From Lichenostomus cassidix (lineage: Eukaryota; Chordata; Aves; Passeriformes; Meliphagidae), in assembly GCA_008360975.2 (NCBI GenBank), contig CM039197.1:186001-250000 (forward strand): 64,000 nt of DNA. The letters are read 5' to 3'. The notes below the pieces were generated by a model. That model was not told the origin of the DNA. It ran no database searches and worked only from the letters and a program-made list of their open reading frames with translations. Of the stretch, positions 47,801 through 61,090 are shown in pieces; position 1 is the stretch's first letter, and the number at the start of each line of letters is the position of its first letter. The position numbers and the translations under genes are program-made.

Positions 47801-50800
47801 TTGCTCTGTCACTGAGTGGAAAACAGGCTCATACAGTCAAAGCCAAATTTGCATCGTAAATTAATTTGCATTTCAGTGGCTAGCTTGTTTTTAATTTAAT
47901 AACAACAGGAAAAAAACCAATGAGACCATACCACACTTGATATATATAAACTCTTTTAAAAGTCAGTGGCATTAGGGAAATGACAGTCCTTACTTTGATC
48001 CTAGCAGAAATCTTTAGGTGAAGCTATTATCACACCTGTGCCTCAGCCTCAGACTGAGGGTTGCAGATGGACTTAGGGAAAGAAAGGAGGGATCCCTTTG
48101 CTCATGCACTGTTAGCCCATCCAGAGTGTCACTGGCACACGCTGCAGGGAGGTGGATTACAGGTGCTAAGCTTGTCCTAACCCTCAGAGGTCACATGAGC
48201 TCACATACAGTTTTGTGGGGCAACAGATCCTGTTCCTGAGGATGCAAGAAAAATCAATCTGTTCCCCTTAAGACAAATGTTTGCAAGGAAATGTGTTGCT
48301 CATCTGTGACTTGCCTATTACTGCTTCAATCTGTTAAACTTTAAATGTAAGTCCACGTGCAAATAAAATCCATGTCTTGTGACTGCCTTCTCTGCTCATC
48401 CTGGCAGTTCCTCTGTGGTGCATCTGATCTGTGCTGGCCCAGGTGTACTGGCAGCTTGCACAGCTTACCTGGTGCAATATCAGGCAGTCCTGAACTGCAT
48501 GGATAAACAAGTGACAGACTGTAGCTGGACAAATTGGCCCAAAATGCTTTTAGAGACTGAGGGGTGGGCCACTGAGTATGGGAAGGGGCAGGATTTACCT
48601 TGTGCTGATGTAGAGGAAAATCCAGTGAGCAAAGCAGCTCAGAATGAAGCGGGACAAGAGCCCAGCCAAGAACAAAGATTCCCCCAGGGCATTACCTATG
48701 AGTGATATGAGTTATGTAATCTGGGACAGTACTAGTTTTGCTGAATGCAATATCTGCATATGGCATAAAAATGCATTTCTACAGAAGATGATGTCATTTG
48801 TGAGCAGAAAAGTGAGTCTCTAATTTAAGGCATGGGATATAGTTTTGATGCCTGGTTTTTTTAAGAATGCGTCTCTGAATACTCCAACTTGAAAAATGCT
48901 GTTGAATGTTAAAATGCAGAAGCTGAATGTCTAATTAGAAAGAGAAAATTTAGAATGAGAAAAAGGACCCCTATTAGTCACCACGAAACACAAAAGGAAA
49001 ACATACAGAAATAGAGTACTTTCCAGAAATCTGTCAGTGAAATATCCCAGTATCTCTGGACTTTGCTCACTGTATCTTTGTGGTTCTCTTTCTCACTTGT
49101 GCTTCTTGCAACTATCTGCTGTAGACCTTCCTAGCTCGTAAGTATTTTAAAAGATGTTTTAAAGAAAAATTGGTTGCACTTTTCAACTAAAAAATGAAAA
49201 TAAATAGTTCAAACAATTTTTCTCTCACTGTACATCAGAGTTAGAGAAGCCCAAGGAATAAAATTATTGCTGTTACACTCACTGATTTTCATGCAGTTGA
49301 TGAACACAGGAGAAGGCAAAGGCCCCTCTCTGGGAGCCCCCCAGCCATTCTCTGGGGCTGTGCTGCAGCCCCACGTGAGGTGACCCCAGGAACAGGAGCC
49401 ACTGCTGGTCCTGCTTGATCTGGCCGTTTTTATTTACCTATGGCAAACAGCTCAAAACTCAAGAGTAAGGCAAATTATTTGTGGAGCTAAGTTAAAATTC
49501 ATGCTAGTTATCTTCTTCACTTACAAAGTACCCTATCTACATCTAAATACAGCAGATGATACAGAGACACTTGTGATGACCCATCCTGAAATCCTGCCCT
49601 GCCTGGGGAGCAGCTGCATTGACTTTCTGCTTTTCCTGCTGGCTCTTGCAGTCTCTTGTTTTTGGCCTGTTTCGGTTTTGGTTTTGGTTTGGTTTTTTTT
49701 TTTTGTTTTTTTTTTTTTTGTTTGGTTTGGGTTTTTTTTTGGTTTTTGTTTGTTTGTTTGTTTGTTTTTGGTTTTGTTCTTTTATTTTTTATCTATCTCC
49801 CTGCTTCTCCACACTCTTGTTTATATTGAAGTTTCCTGTGTCTCTGATTGGATGCATGAATAATATACTTGATGGGATGTATGTGTGCCTGTTCTCTCGC
49901 CTCAGAGGTACTGTCTTGCCTGATTTGTGTCATCTCCTGGGCAAATATTTCAGGGTTATGTACAGTTTAGAAACTCATTTTGGAAGCTTCAAAATTATTG
50001 TAGAAAGTAGGGGAAATATAGCAAGTAGAGAAAAAGAGCATTTCTCTATAGATTTCTCAGTCATGGGAGCACCATAGTTTTAGTGATGAAATAATACTCT
50101 ACAGGAAGGAGAAAGTTGCAGGTTTAGTGTTAACAGAATTTTGAAAATAAAAAGAAATCCTTATAAGGAACCTACAGGATAAGATTACAATATTAATTTG
50201 GGTAAGAACAATTTTCTTTTAAAAATAAATTTGGAAGGATTTTCACAATTATGTCTTATATTTTGTGCATAAAGTCCCTTGCATGCCTAACTACAGGGCA
50301 AGCCTTTAAATAAAAAATTGTTTTATGCGGTCAAGTGAAAAAAATTAACAAATAAACACACTTAGTGACAAATTGTTCCAATCTAAGCCAATTGATTCTA
50401 AGCTGCAACATTTAATCTACTGTTTTCATGTTTTTCTTCTAATTTTCTGATATGTTGATTACTATAAGCTCACAGCAAACCCAAGCTGGATGTGAGCATG
50501 TGTATAACATGTCTCACTACATGGGCTGCAAGATAAATAAATTTTATTTTGACTAATCGTATCAACTGCAAAGCATTTTCAGTGCAGTGATTATTCAAAA
50601 ATCGGGTCTCTTCATGTAAGCGAAGTACTGTACCTTACAGCACTGCCATAGTGTCATTTCACATATTTTTGTAGGACTTCTGTATTCCACTTTTGACCTT
50701 TTAAAGTATTTCAGTGTATGATGATATTTCTCTTTCATGAAAAAAAACTTCAAATAACTAATTTTCATTCTTGAAATCATTAGAGCAATTTCTGTTATGA

Positions 50801-51429
50801 TACAGATCATTAAGAAAGGCCAGCAGTTAGGATTCTGCTACAAATATGCAGTATTGAGTGTGATTTAAGGAACATAAGTTTATTAATAGCGTGTTGAATA
50901 AAAAGAGCCTCTGGGTTCTTCCTGTGCATGACTATCAAATCTGTTGGTACTCAGAATGAGAAGATAAGACAGGTTCCAAGTCCGCATTTCAAAATAATTT
51001 GTGATTACTGACCTTCATAGGATTACTTTCCATTAGTTAATAAGGAGTAAAGTGCAGCAGATAATATATTTTTTAAACTTTTATCAATGCTGTAGTTTAG
51101 CAGAAAAAATGGCATTCTGATTAGAGAGTTTTCAGAGCATTCGGTTTCTAAATCTCAGCATACTAACACATCTCAATAGCATATTTAATTAAAAGAAATA
51201 AAAAGAATCTCATATTTTAATTTATTAGGGTGATGGAGCAGCAACAATATGGGCACATTTTCAACCCTAAAGATTTTTACAGCTTTGTTTTTCATTAGGC
51301 TTTTGAATCCCAAACAAGGTATGCGAAGTGTCTATTTTGTCTGTGTTCAATCAGAATTTAATATTTATTCTTATTGAATCAGATTCTTCAAAGTCTATAA
51401 TAAGCCAATTCTTTGTTGTTAATTTTAAC
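44831..51429. other. Intergenic, no gene seen
   Basis: AT-rich apart from CpG-containing patches near 46420-46560 and 47170-47350 and the GT tract at 49670. No credible ORF or RNA gene. A frame at 48379-48705 contains the word DVEENP, but without the GP that a 2A motif needs. Confidence 0.5.
49670..49792. repeat. GT-rich low-complexity tract
   Basis: Composed of GTTT/GGTTT units and T runs of 10-14, ending in TTTATTTTTTATCT. It lacks A and C for about 100 bases. Gives spurious phenylalanine-rich ORFs. Confidence 0.85.
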
Positions 51430-52060
51430 GAGTGAACTTAATTTTTCAGTGTGCAAAGGAGCTTAGGATAAGTAGTTTTGAAGTTAAATAGAAAACCCAG
51501 GGAGCAATATTTATGAAGCAATGTAGCCAAATGCATTTAAAATGCAGAATATTTGTGACTTTGCTAACCAGTAAATCCTTTTCTATTCTCTGCTTAGCTA
51601 CAGCAGCTGGTGATTTTTCAGTTTCCAGGTACAGTATCAGCAGTATACCCTTTCTTTTGTGACAAAGGAATATAAGTTGCCTTGGAGATTTTTAATTAAC
51701 TCTTCTCCTGTAGCTCTGCCTGCTTATCATTTCAGCAGTTATTTAAGCTTCATATCAGATTTTGGATATTGTTCTTCAGAAATGTCTTCTTAATCTGCAC
51801 AAATTAGCATTTCAGCAAAACAATGTTTCCATAATGGACCATTCATTACACTTTTTTAAAGTGTAGTTAGTATTTACACCCATTAATTCAGCCTTGAAAA
51901 AACAGATGAATCCTAAAGAGGGGAACATGTGTGGATCTGCAACTAAAAGAAATTATTCTGCACAAAAGAAGTGATGGTGATTACTTTCCTAACCTTGATC
52001 AGACTAAGATACTTCTTAATCACTTTTTATGGTTTGTTCTTACCAATAACTAAAGGTGAA
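51430..52060. promoter_or_regulatory. Candidate conserved non-coding element with LIM-homeodomain-type sites
   Basis: A repeat-free AT-rich block with many homeodomain cores. They include TTTAATTAAC near 51690-51699 and CATTAATTCAG near 51886, close to the TTAATTA-type sites used by LMX1-class factors. E-box-like CAGCTG lies at about 51605. Only the words are seen; conservation and activity are guesses. Confidence 0.25.
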
Positions 52061-53640
52061 TAGAATATTTATGGATGAATTTGGATTCCTCAGACGAATT
52101 TGTTATTTAATGCAGTATTATTGATTTAAAAAGAAATTTACCTTGCAGAATGTCCGTAGCTTGCTCGCTGCCATTTTGAAATGGCTAGCTGTCTCAACCA
52201 AGTGGGTGAAGATATATATATTTCTATATGTGAAAATAAAAGAGAATAAAGTTGGAAGAGGCAAAAAGGTGCATATGATAGTCACATCTTCTGGTGTCAC
52301 AATTTTTTTCTCTATGTTGTTCTTTTGAAAAGTCTGCAATTTACTGTCATCCTTGTTGTTAATGCCATTCAGCTAGCAGCTGGGCTTTATGGGCTTTTTT
52401 TTTTTTTCCAGATGAATTATAAATGTCATAAATGCTTCCAAGAATACAGAATCAGAAGCCTTTTCTACCCTGAAAATGGAGGTAGGAGTTTGAGCAAATA
52501 TGATTTACAGACACAGGCTTAAAGCTATAAGCTAGAGGGAGCTCCACCACAAGGAAATGCAAAGGTTCAGTTTCATTTATCAGTGTGCTTCCCTGGCTTT
52601 GTCTGCTCGTGAACATAAAAGACCCAGTTTTATTGCAGATATTATCTACACCATTCTGTGATATGAATGTTATTGTCTAAACTGTTGCTGAGACATAAAA
52701 CAGCTGAAACCCTCTACCAACACCATATTTATGCCAAACCTTTTGATAAATATACAGGTCTTTTTGTTCACCTTCACTGTCTTTGTCTTCATCTTACCAC
52801 TCAGCCATTTTTAATGAAAATGCATCCTCCATAAATCTGGAGGACAGAAATGCACCAAGAGCAATCTTGTAGCCATAATTGCACAAGTTAATGTCCAGCA
52901 GTTGGACAAGAATTCTGGGCCAGCCCCGCACCCTGGGTCTGCAGACACAAATATCTCTGCAGTTCAGTTATTTCATAGCACTCTTTCCAAAGTAATCTAC
53001 ACCACAAATTCATCCCAGTGACAACCTGGTTTATTCCACAGATGGACCTAAAGAGGGATCAGTGAAGTGAGGTTGGCGTGATCTGCTTTGAAAGGACATG
53101 AGTTTATAATAACTGGAACATTAACAATCTTTAATAATGTTTGCTTCTATTGAGCATCTGAGAGACAAAGTGATCTGTTCACAGTTCCAATAATTCTCTA
53201 GAAATCCCATTACCCATTCTGCAGCATTGGCTAAAGGGCACTGTTTGTCCATTATTAATAATTTTTAGTTAATTTGAATCCCTGCCTCACCTTTGTGTAC
53301 TGAAATTCCAGAGCCTACATTTGAGGTTCTTCCTTCTTACCTCTTGGTCCTCGATCTCAGCAGATGATATTGCACTGGTCATAGAGAGAATAATAAAGCA
53401 CTTAATATATTCTTATTGATTTTTGTTAATAAAATGCCATTTCAGAGAGAAAGCAACAGCTGAAACCATCAAGGCTGAGTCGTGGCTGTATTAATGAACT
53501 TTATTTTTGTCTATATTTGGTGTGTAATTCATCGTGAATGCTTTATTAAGTGTACTCTTTCCTGTTTGTAGAATACCTACGAGCAAATTATGACCTTATT
53601 CTGATTTTTAGAAAAAATATTGTTTTGTTCTATCAGCTTT

Positions 53641-53699
53641 AAAAACTTTCAGACATAATTGACCAATCCTAAAAACTTTAAACATAATTGATCAATTCT
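53641..53699. repeat. Diverged 30-base tandem duplication
   Basis: Two adjacent copies of AAAAACTTT...ACATAATTGAYCAAT, 30 and 29 bases long, with a few differences. Confidence 0.75.
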
Positions 53700-53830
53700 C
53701 TTCTCCTCCAGCACAACAGACTGCATCTGTAGGGCATGGTTTTCTCATAGCAGAGAGCAGGTATCAGCTTTCCAAGCAACCTTACCACTAATGTTCTCCC
53801 AGTATAAATTTAAAATGGGGTTTCCAAATA

Positions 53831-53880
53831 TGCTGTGAAGAATACTTCAACATTTGCTGTTGAAGTATTCTTCAACAGCA
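53831..53880. other. Near-perfect inverted repeat (hairpin)
   Basis: Left arm 53831-53852 and right arm 53858-53880 are reverse complements over 22 pairs with one extra base in the right arm; the inner 17 pairs (TGAAGAATACTTCAACA) are exact. The loop is five bases (TTTGC). No matching element ends or target duplications are visible. The stem is too short for a typical microRNA precursor. Confidence 0.85.
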
Positions 53881-55371
53881 CTCTTGAGCATGAAACCTGG
53901 TAGGCTTGACCTCACTTGTGGGAAAAGGCTAGAACAAGGCTTAGAACTGGGTCTGGGATTGGTCATCTGAGACTCAAGAGGAGGGATTTGAACCTTTGTT
54001 TCTGCCAAGACTGAGAGCCTTGCATTCACACAGCTCATGACATCCTTGAAACTAGGAACCAAGTAACCAAAACTTTAAAACAACATGTAGGTTGTTTTAA
54101 AATAAATATATTTTACGTATATTTTCTACTTTTAATGTTTCTTTTCTAACTTCTGAAGTTTTTTTTGAATGAGACAAACAGAATGTCTTTTTCTCCCATA
54201 TTTATGGGAGACATGGACTTATTCCTGCTTCTTTTATAAGTTATGGCACATTTACTGAGTTATTAATATATGTTTGCAGCATTTTTTATGTCTCTGTGCT
54301 TTAAAAAAGAAGTCTAAGCATTCTGCTCACAGATGGACCTTCCAGGATGCTGAGAGGGGCAGCTCTGCTTCTGGTCCAGGGGAAAGAATGGAAGTTTTAG
54401 CAGACAGGACCCGTTTTTAGAGCTGTGTGCACACAGGCTAGACCTTGACTTCAGGCACCTTCAGGGAAAGGCTTGTTGTCTCCTTCATTGGACTCCAGAG
54501 CAGACCCTGGGTGAATGGCAGATCAGCCTCAATAAGTATGCCAGAAATGTTTATCACTCTGAGAACTCTACCTGCAGAACTGGCCTTAACTTGCAGGTCA
54601 GTATGTTTGTTTCCAGCAAGACACCTGAATTTACTCCTTAAAGGATTGTAATTTCTGTAACACAAAACAAAAGTACTTATTAATCTAAATACCCTGAGAC
54701 GTCACAAAAGAAAAAGGACCTCTTTTGAAAAGGACCTTTTTTTCCCCCTTTCTCAACCTGGAATAAACTTTTCAATGCAGATGTTCTAAGTAAAATATGT
54801 TTTGGTCAGAAGTGGCAAAACAAAACTGATGCTTTCCTGAAAAGTCTGGGCTACTGGCACAAATGTTTACCAACATCTGTCTTTAGACTATGTAATCATT
54901 CTCCTGTATTTCCTTGAAAATATAATAAAAAGACAGAATGTGATTTCTCATTTCTGAGCCTCTGATATCACTAAAACCTTTTATCTGAGAAATTATTTCT
55001 TCAATTTTTTTTTGCTTAATTTGCTATTTAATATTAAATATTGCAATATTAACAAGTTCTTACTGGTCTTACTGACTAATATGGAAGCAGCAATTCTTGG
55101 ACTTGCTCCAAAGCCCAGCTGCCAGCCATCAACCCCATGTCACAGCAGTGAGGGGCTGAGGGAGTGATATGGTCAGAAAGGATTTCCAAGAGGTAATTTT
55201 GCAGGCAGCTGTTTGCCAATCCTGTCTGCTTTCTGACTTTGCTGTTTAGTCCTGCTCAACATCTTCTTTAAGATTTTAACCAGTGTTTGCTTCTTTGTCA
55301 TATGGGATCGCCCTCAGACGCAGCCATGGGATGCAGCCCCAGTGCAGGTTCTGCTGCACCACACCGCACAG

Positions 55372-55385
55372 GTTGCCATAGTGAC
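55372..55385 (+). promoter_or_regulatory. RFX X-box-like motif
   Basis: GTTGCCATAGTGAC matches the left half-site and centre of an X-box, with an imperfect right half (TGAC instead of NAAC). It lies within a small CpG-containing patch (about 55305-55385). Confidence 0.3.
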
Positions 55386-58300
55386 AGACAGGAGAGACAT
55401 TACTTCAGAAATGTTGCTTTATTGCAGCTAAAGTGTATTTTGAAACAGGATCACATTTCAAGTCACTCCCTGTGTTTCATATAGGAACAAGCAGAATTAT
55501 TGGCTTCTACAAATAAGAATTAGTTTGAACCTGCCCATTCCCCAGCAGACACTCAGAAGTCTGTCACAATGTGCTGCATGTGCTTTCCACTCTTTTGGGT
55601 AAAAGAGGCCAGAACACCCCTCCTCTCTCTCTCAGTATATGCACAAACACACTTTGCCTCTCTGCTGCCTTCAGAACTCCCCTTGCTTCCAAAGAGGCCC
55701 AAAATACCATGTCATTGCTGGCTCTGATGTACTTTTATTAATAAAGAGTATCTTACTTCAGATTCCATTGATTTTGTTCGCATTAATACAGAATAGACAT
55801 CAGAGGAGATTTCTCAAGGATTCCTGACTGTGTTATGTCCTGACAAATGAACCCAATGAGGAGTATTCTGCAAGCACAGCACTGCCTGGTCAGCCTAGGC
55901 TGAGATGTCTCTCAGATTTCAGATGGGCTTCCCCATGGGAACACCAAGCCCATGGAGATTCAAGCTGCAAAATTCATCAGCTACCCTCTCCCCTGCAGCA
56001 CGGACTCCATCCCACAGCTGGGGCAGGGCTGGGGCTATCAGCATCCCACTTCTTTGCTGATTAAAGCATCCCCACCATTTTCCCTAATAAATAGGATGAA
56101 ATGGTGTGCTGGTGTGGGGAGGAGCTTGGGCACAGTCTAGAAACAGGTGAATTGGCAGTTTGCAGGAGGAATTTTCTGCTCTTAGAGCCCTCCAGCCACA
56201 GGGCTCTCCTTCCCACAAACAGGGGTGATGGGTTGCTGGAGACTCCAAAGGCACATGGCTGGCACCAGGACAGTGCCAACTGAATTCTTAACATAGGAAG
56301 AATACAAGACAGGAAGATCTTACTGATTTTTGAAATAGAGCTTTGATTTATGCCTTGGATTTTACAGCTTGTTCTTTTACATCCTTTCCAATTCTGTAAC
56401 TTACAGACAGAAAAATAGCTACAAAGGTCAGAGACATGATTCAAATCCTGTGCTCTTGTGCATCTACTTATAGTTATGCTCATACCATATCCTAGCTGTA
56501 TTATCACAAAAGAAAATGTTGATTTCGAGTCTGTCCAGCCCATAACACACTAAGTCAGATTTCTTCATAAGAGAACAAATAATGTACTGTTCCACCAGCT
56601 CGTTCCTTCCTGGCTCTGTGACCCTTTGTTCCCTGCGCTGGGAACTATTAGGAAGTTTAGACTTCTTATTTTACTTCTTGCTTATTCTTTGTCTTTCTGC
56701 TTAAGCAGACAGGTCTCTATTTCCATTTATTTTGCACAGATCTTGACTACCAAGAAAAGTAACAAGCACAGACATTGGATGAATTTTTGTCTTGCTTAAC
56801 TTTATTTTCCTGTCCATCAGTTAGCAACTGGACAAAGAAGTGGATTAAAGTGTAATGCACCAGGTTTGTTTTGATGCTAAAGAACAGCAAAAATTATAAT
56901 ACAGGGAAAGCATCCCTTTTTTGTCATCTGGAAATAATTGAACCTCTCTTCTCTTGAAACTTTGAAAATAAGAGTATACCCCTGGCACAGAGAACAGAAG
57001 GCCTCAGCTTCAGTTTGCCACAGGCATAGTGGTCACAATGGGACCTGCTGATAGGTGAATGACTTTGGATCCTCTGAAGGGGACCATGATTTGAACAGTT
57101 TTGTGAATGAGGTGGACACAGAACCAAAGAGCAGAGTCTGCTGCAGCTTGTGGGAAAGTCTGTGGAAGGAAATCTGTGTCAGAAGGAGTTACAGCATTTC
57201 CCTGCCACAGAGCGCCAAGGGTTTGGCATCAGGGAAGGTGAGCCCAGCTGAGGATCACTGAGCTTGATTAAAACTGTGCCCCGGCTTTTCTCAGGCCCAG
57301 GAAATGGACTGAAAGGAAACAAAATATGAGAGGCTTTATGTCTGGCTACTTTGTATACTGTCATGCAAACATTGTCTTTTTTTTCCTTATATTCCTGCAT
57401 GAAACCACACACTTGCGGTTTGCTTTGCAATTAGTTTTGGTGCTGAGAGAAGACAAGAGAACTTCTTGTTAGATGGATTAAAGGGATCTGCGCTCTACAC
57501 CACTTGAGTGACAAGAACCATGTCAGACCAGTCTGCTGTCAAGTGAAAAAAAGTGACAGCACAGTGTGAGTGAGACGAGTTCTCCCACTTAGCGAGTGGC
57601 AAGAGACAGGAATGAACTAGCCCTGTCAGAGAGCAGCCACAGGTGACTGGGTCAAAACAACTGGGACAGAGATGAAAACACACAGCGTGATTCCTCCTTA
57701 ACTTAGCTGAAGCTCTCCTGCTGAGACTTGTGTGTTCCTACCAGGGAAACTAGAAAACGCCTTCAGGTCAAGGAGTGGGAAGGGGAGGGGCTGGAACCAG
57801 CTCTGAACATGTATTTCCTAGGTTGCAGCCACCGCTTTGTAACAGTGTTTACATGCAATGTGCAATAACAATAACTCTTGTTGAGTAAAAGAGGATGGAA
57901 AGCGAAACAGAGCTTTCTGTGCCTGTGGCACAGTGTCAGCGTGGCTGAAATCCAGCCTTCAAGTCAACTGAAGCCAGGTTACAAGTCTGGGGGTGAGGGA
58001 GGGATTCCCTTTTTGTTTCAGTTCCCAAGTGCTCTGCCAACATCAAATGTCAGTGCTACCGATAGCACAGGAGGGCTGTGGAAAGGCTTGTGCTTCTCAG
58101 TTCCTTGCAAGTCCCCATGACTGGATAGCTCAGGTATGGTCTACCTGCTCATTGCATTAGGATTATTGGCCAAAGTAGTTCATTCTCAGCTTCACAGGCT
58201 CTAACATCATGCCAGGATTATCACAAATATTCAAGATCTGAATCATTCAGGTGCTGCAGAAGTAAACTACTAGCAAATGAATGCTAAAAATTTGGATTCA

Positions 58301-59194
58301 TAGAATAAGTCCATGATGGAAAAAAATTCCTCTCCCCTGAAATTTTACCTTAGTTCTGAATTCTGAAATTCTGAAACCTGCATGCAAATCAAATCTACCT
58401 TTTCTGTCTCTAACCTGTACAAACACATATGCAGTTTAATGCAAATTTTACCAAGCATGACAATCAGTATGTTGAAATTATATGACAGAAAGGAGCCCGT
58501 GAGACCATGAAGTTTGTTTAACAATTTCCAAGGGATTGGAAAAGGGACACTGCAGTTCTCACCTAGCCTCCTGAACTTGGTTGTGTAAAGTGGATGCCCA
58601 CAACAGAGTGTCCTTTCCCTCGTGGACACTGTCTGGCCCTCACTGTGGCTCAGGAAATGTTCCCTGCTCTGCAGGGCAGTCCCCTGCATTCTCCTCATGC
58701 ATGTGTGTGATTACAGGCACAGACTGCAATGGCAAATATGCGGCTGTACCTGTAAGGGCATCAGCAGTGCTTCAGCTGCAGATATGTTGTGACTCTGTCT
58801 GACCATGTGGACCAGCACTGGCTCATTGACATCTGATGTTCTGCAGATCTTTGTGATCTTCATCTGTTGTGAATTATCTGATATCAAGACTGCCAGCACA
58901 TCAGGGCAGATAATAATAATAATGCTAGCATCAGTAAAACTCCAGCTTAGATGGCTTCATTGTGTGGCTGAAAGATGTGTGCCCCAGCCATTGTGGAATT
59001 GCCATGAAATGCGTGAGGAGTAGCAGGGCAGGAAGGGCAGACGAAGGGATCCAAATGCTTAAACAAGGAACAACTCTGTAATACTGCCGCAGGAGATGAG
59101 GAAATAAATAATTTTTTAATGATCAGCAAAATAATGACATGGAAATAAGCAGCAAGGTGACAACAAAACCAGTTGTGCAGAGTGCAAGGCTCAG

Positions 59195-59325
59195 CATCGC
59201 AGCTATTGGATCAATAGCAAGAGTGTTGAAGTTGACAATTGTATGTAAAGCTGTCAGGGCACATATAAACCGTAAGATCTACTGATTTTAATCTAAGTCT
59301 CTGATTACAAAGTGACAATTGTCTT
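59195..59325. promoter_or_regulatory. Cluster of SOX-type motifs, candidate enhancer
   Basis: Within about 120 bases lie an exact inverted pair GCTATTG-GAT-CAATAGC (59202-59218), the palindrome ACAATTGT twice (59235-59242 and 59315-59322), and ACAAAG (59307-59312). These are SOX-type half-sites or dimer-like arrangements. The surrounding sequence is free of simple repeats and resembles a conserved non-coding element. Motifs are seen; function is inferred. Confidence 0.35.
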
Positions 59326-60246
59326 TCTTTTTCTTAGTTTACACCTTACTCTATGACTCCGAAATGTGGACAAGTTAGGACAAGAACATGAGAGGAAGCA
59401 GAAATCATTAATCAACATCACCTCCAAGCTATTATGCTTATAATTGTCAGGACAAAGATAATGAGTAATGATTTTCTGCAATATGTTTTCACAAACAGTT
59501 TTTTTAAAAGTGCTTAGAAAAATATCAGCTTTTCTGGACTGCACCTTTTTTCCTGGCTGAAACAAATTAATATTGAGCTGTATTTTAATGGTCAGATAAA
59601 AAATGCAAAAAAGGGATGGAAGATCTAGGAAGAGCTCTTCTATCATCACTTGGAGCTCAAGAGCAGGAAAAAATCCTTACGGCACACGTTGGTTACCAAG
59701 CAGAGAAGGGCTTCTGCAGAGACTTGCCGTGCTTTGAAGTAGCCTAAAAATCAAAAATCAGACTTTTTAACTGCCCTGCCACTCACAGAAGCCTTGGAAA
59801 AACTGAAATTCATGATGGACAACAGTGACTAGAACTTCTTTTTGGTGCAATGGGTTGTCTCCAATTTAAGAACATCTCTCAGCTTTTCAGACCAGGAGCT
59901 CTAATTGACCACATCCAGACATCTGGTATTTCCCTGTAGCCTAGGGTGTCTGCAATATGACAGCTCAACATTCAGTGCTTTGCAAACATCCTGTTTCGTT
60001 ACCTCCTTTTTATCATCTGAAAATGGAACTTCTTATTAAAAGTTTTCACACCAGGAATCTTTTCATTTTATTTGAGATGAACAAAACACCTCACGAGAAA
60101 CAGTATCAGCATGAAAGGTGAGTGCTTGCTCTGTCAAACATTTTAAACAGATCTTAAAAATAATACTGGGATAGGTCTGACAAAGTTTTCTAAAGTCAGA
60201 TAACTGGGAAATTGTTAGTCCACTTCAACTAAATGATTAATTAAGT

Positions 60247-60473
60247 TCCATCTGAGTGTGAGGAAGAACTGCTCTCCTGTGGGGGTGACTGAACACTGGG
60301 ACACAGACCAGAGAGGTTATCGGGTCTCCCTCACTGGAGATATTCCAGACCCATCTGGACACAATCCTGTGCCAGGTGCTCTAGCATGACCCTGACTGAG
60401 CAGGAAGGTTGGACCAGATGACCCACTGTGGTCCCTTCCTGCCTGACCCATTCTGTGATTCTGTAATTCTGAG
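60247..60473 (+). mobile_element. CR1 LINE 3'-end fragment
   Basis: Matches the 3' end of an avian CR1: TTCCATCTGAGTGTGAGGAA, then GGGTGACTGAACACTGG, the CTGGAGATATTCCAGACCC block, GGTTGGACCAGATGACCCAC, and a tail of repeated ATTCTGTG-type units (about 60450-60470). 5'-truncated at about 227 bases and relatively well preserved, so likely the youngest of the three CR1 copies. Confidence 0.9.
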
Positions 60474-60629
60474 GCAGTGTACAGCACACAATGTCTGTGC
60501 CAGTGGGGAGAAGCTGGGTTTCCTCCCCAGGAAAGCCCCTCGCCAGTAATACCCAATGTCTCCTTTTTACATGTTCTTCTCTGGGAGATGCCACTTCCTC
60601 ATTCTGTACTGCAGTCCTTATCTTGACAT

Positions 60630-61090
60630 TAAAGAAACAGATTTAATTGTCAGTCCTCTTAAACAAGCGTTTAATTCCATTCTGTGGGGACTAAAGACAG
60701 TCTTAAATAATTGAGCGGCCAAGAGATTGGTTATTTCTGTTTTCATTGCCCATATTGATTTAAGTGCAGTTAATCCTTTCAAATACCCATGTCACACAGG
60801 GCCTGATGGCTCTCTTTAGGGCAATATTGTTCCTCTGGCTAGATTATTTGACATCAAGCATTGTAATGTCACAATAAATCCTTCATGTAGGCTGTTCTTT
60901 TCAGAGAAGTACCAGATGGGGACTTCGCCTCTTACATTAAGCTCTTGGTTTTACTAGTCAGAAGTTGGGCTTGTGAATAATTTTCATTAAATTTTCTTTT
61001 GTGTCTCATAAAAACTACCTCTTCAGCAGTGACATTAAATAATCAGAAGCCCAATTAAACAGGCATGTTGACATAAAACAAACCAAGGTG
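60630..61090. promoter_or_regulatory. Candidate conserved non-coding element
   Basis: Directly right of the CR1 fragment, about 460 bases of balanced, repeat-free sequence are rich in ATTA/TAAT and CAAT words (for example TTTAATTGTCAG near 60642, GTAATGTCACAATAAATCC near 60863, CCCAATTAAAC near 61051). The style is that of enhancers near developmental transcription-factor genes. Alignment is needed. Confidence 0.3.

Larger units (their letters stand above)
52061..59194. other. Intergenic, no gene seen
   Basis: Contains the 30-base duplication (53641), the hairpin (53831), an X-box-like site (55372) and a small inverted repeat CTCCCATA-TT-TATGGGAG near 54196-54213. At 54438-54665 both strands are open for about 70 codons with no recognisable domain. 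Otherwise unremarkable. Confidence 0.5.

Noticed and set aside
48596..48616. DVEENP word resembling a second 2A motif
   Set aside because: It continues VS instead of GP, so the essential NPGP core is missing.
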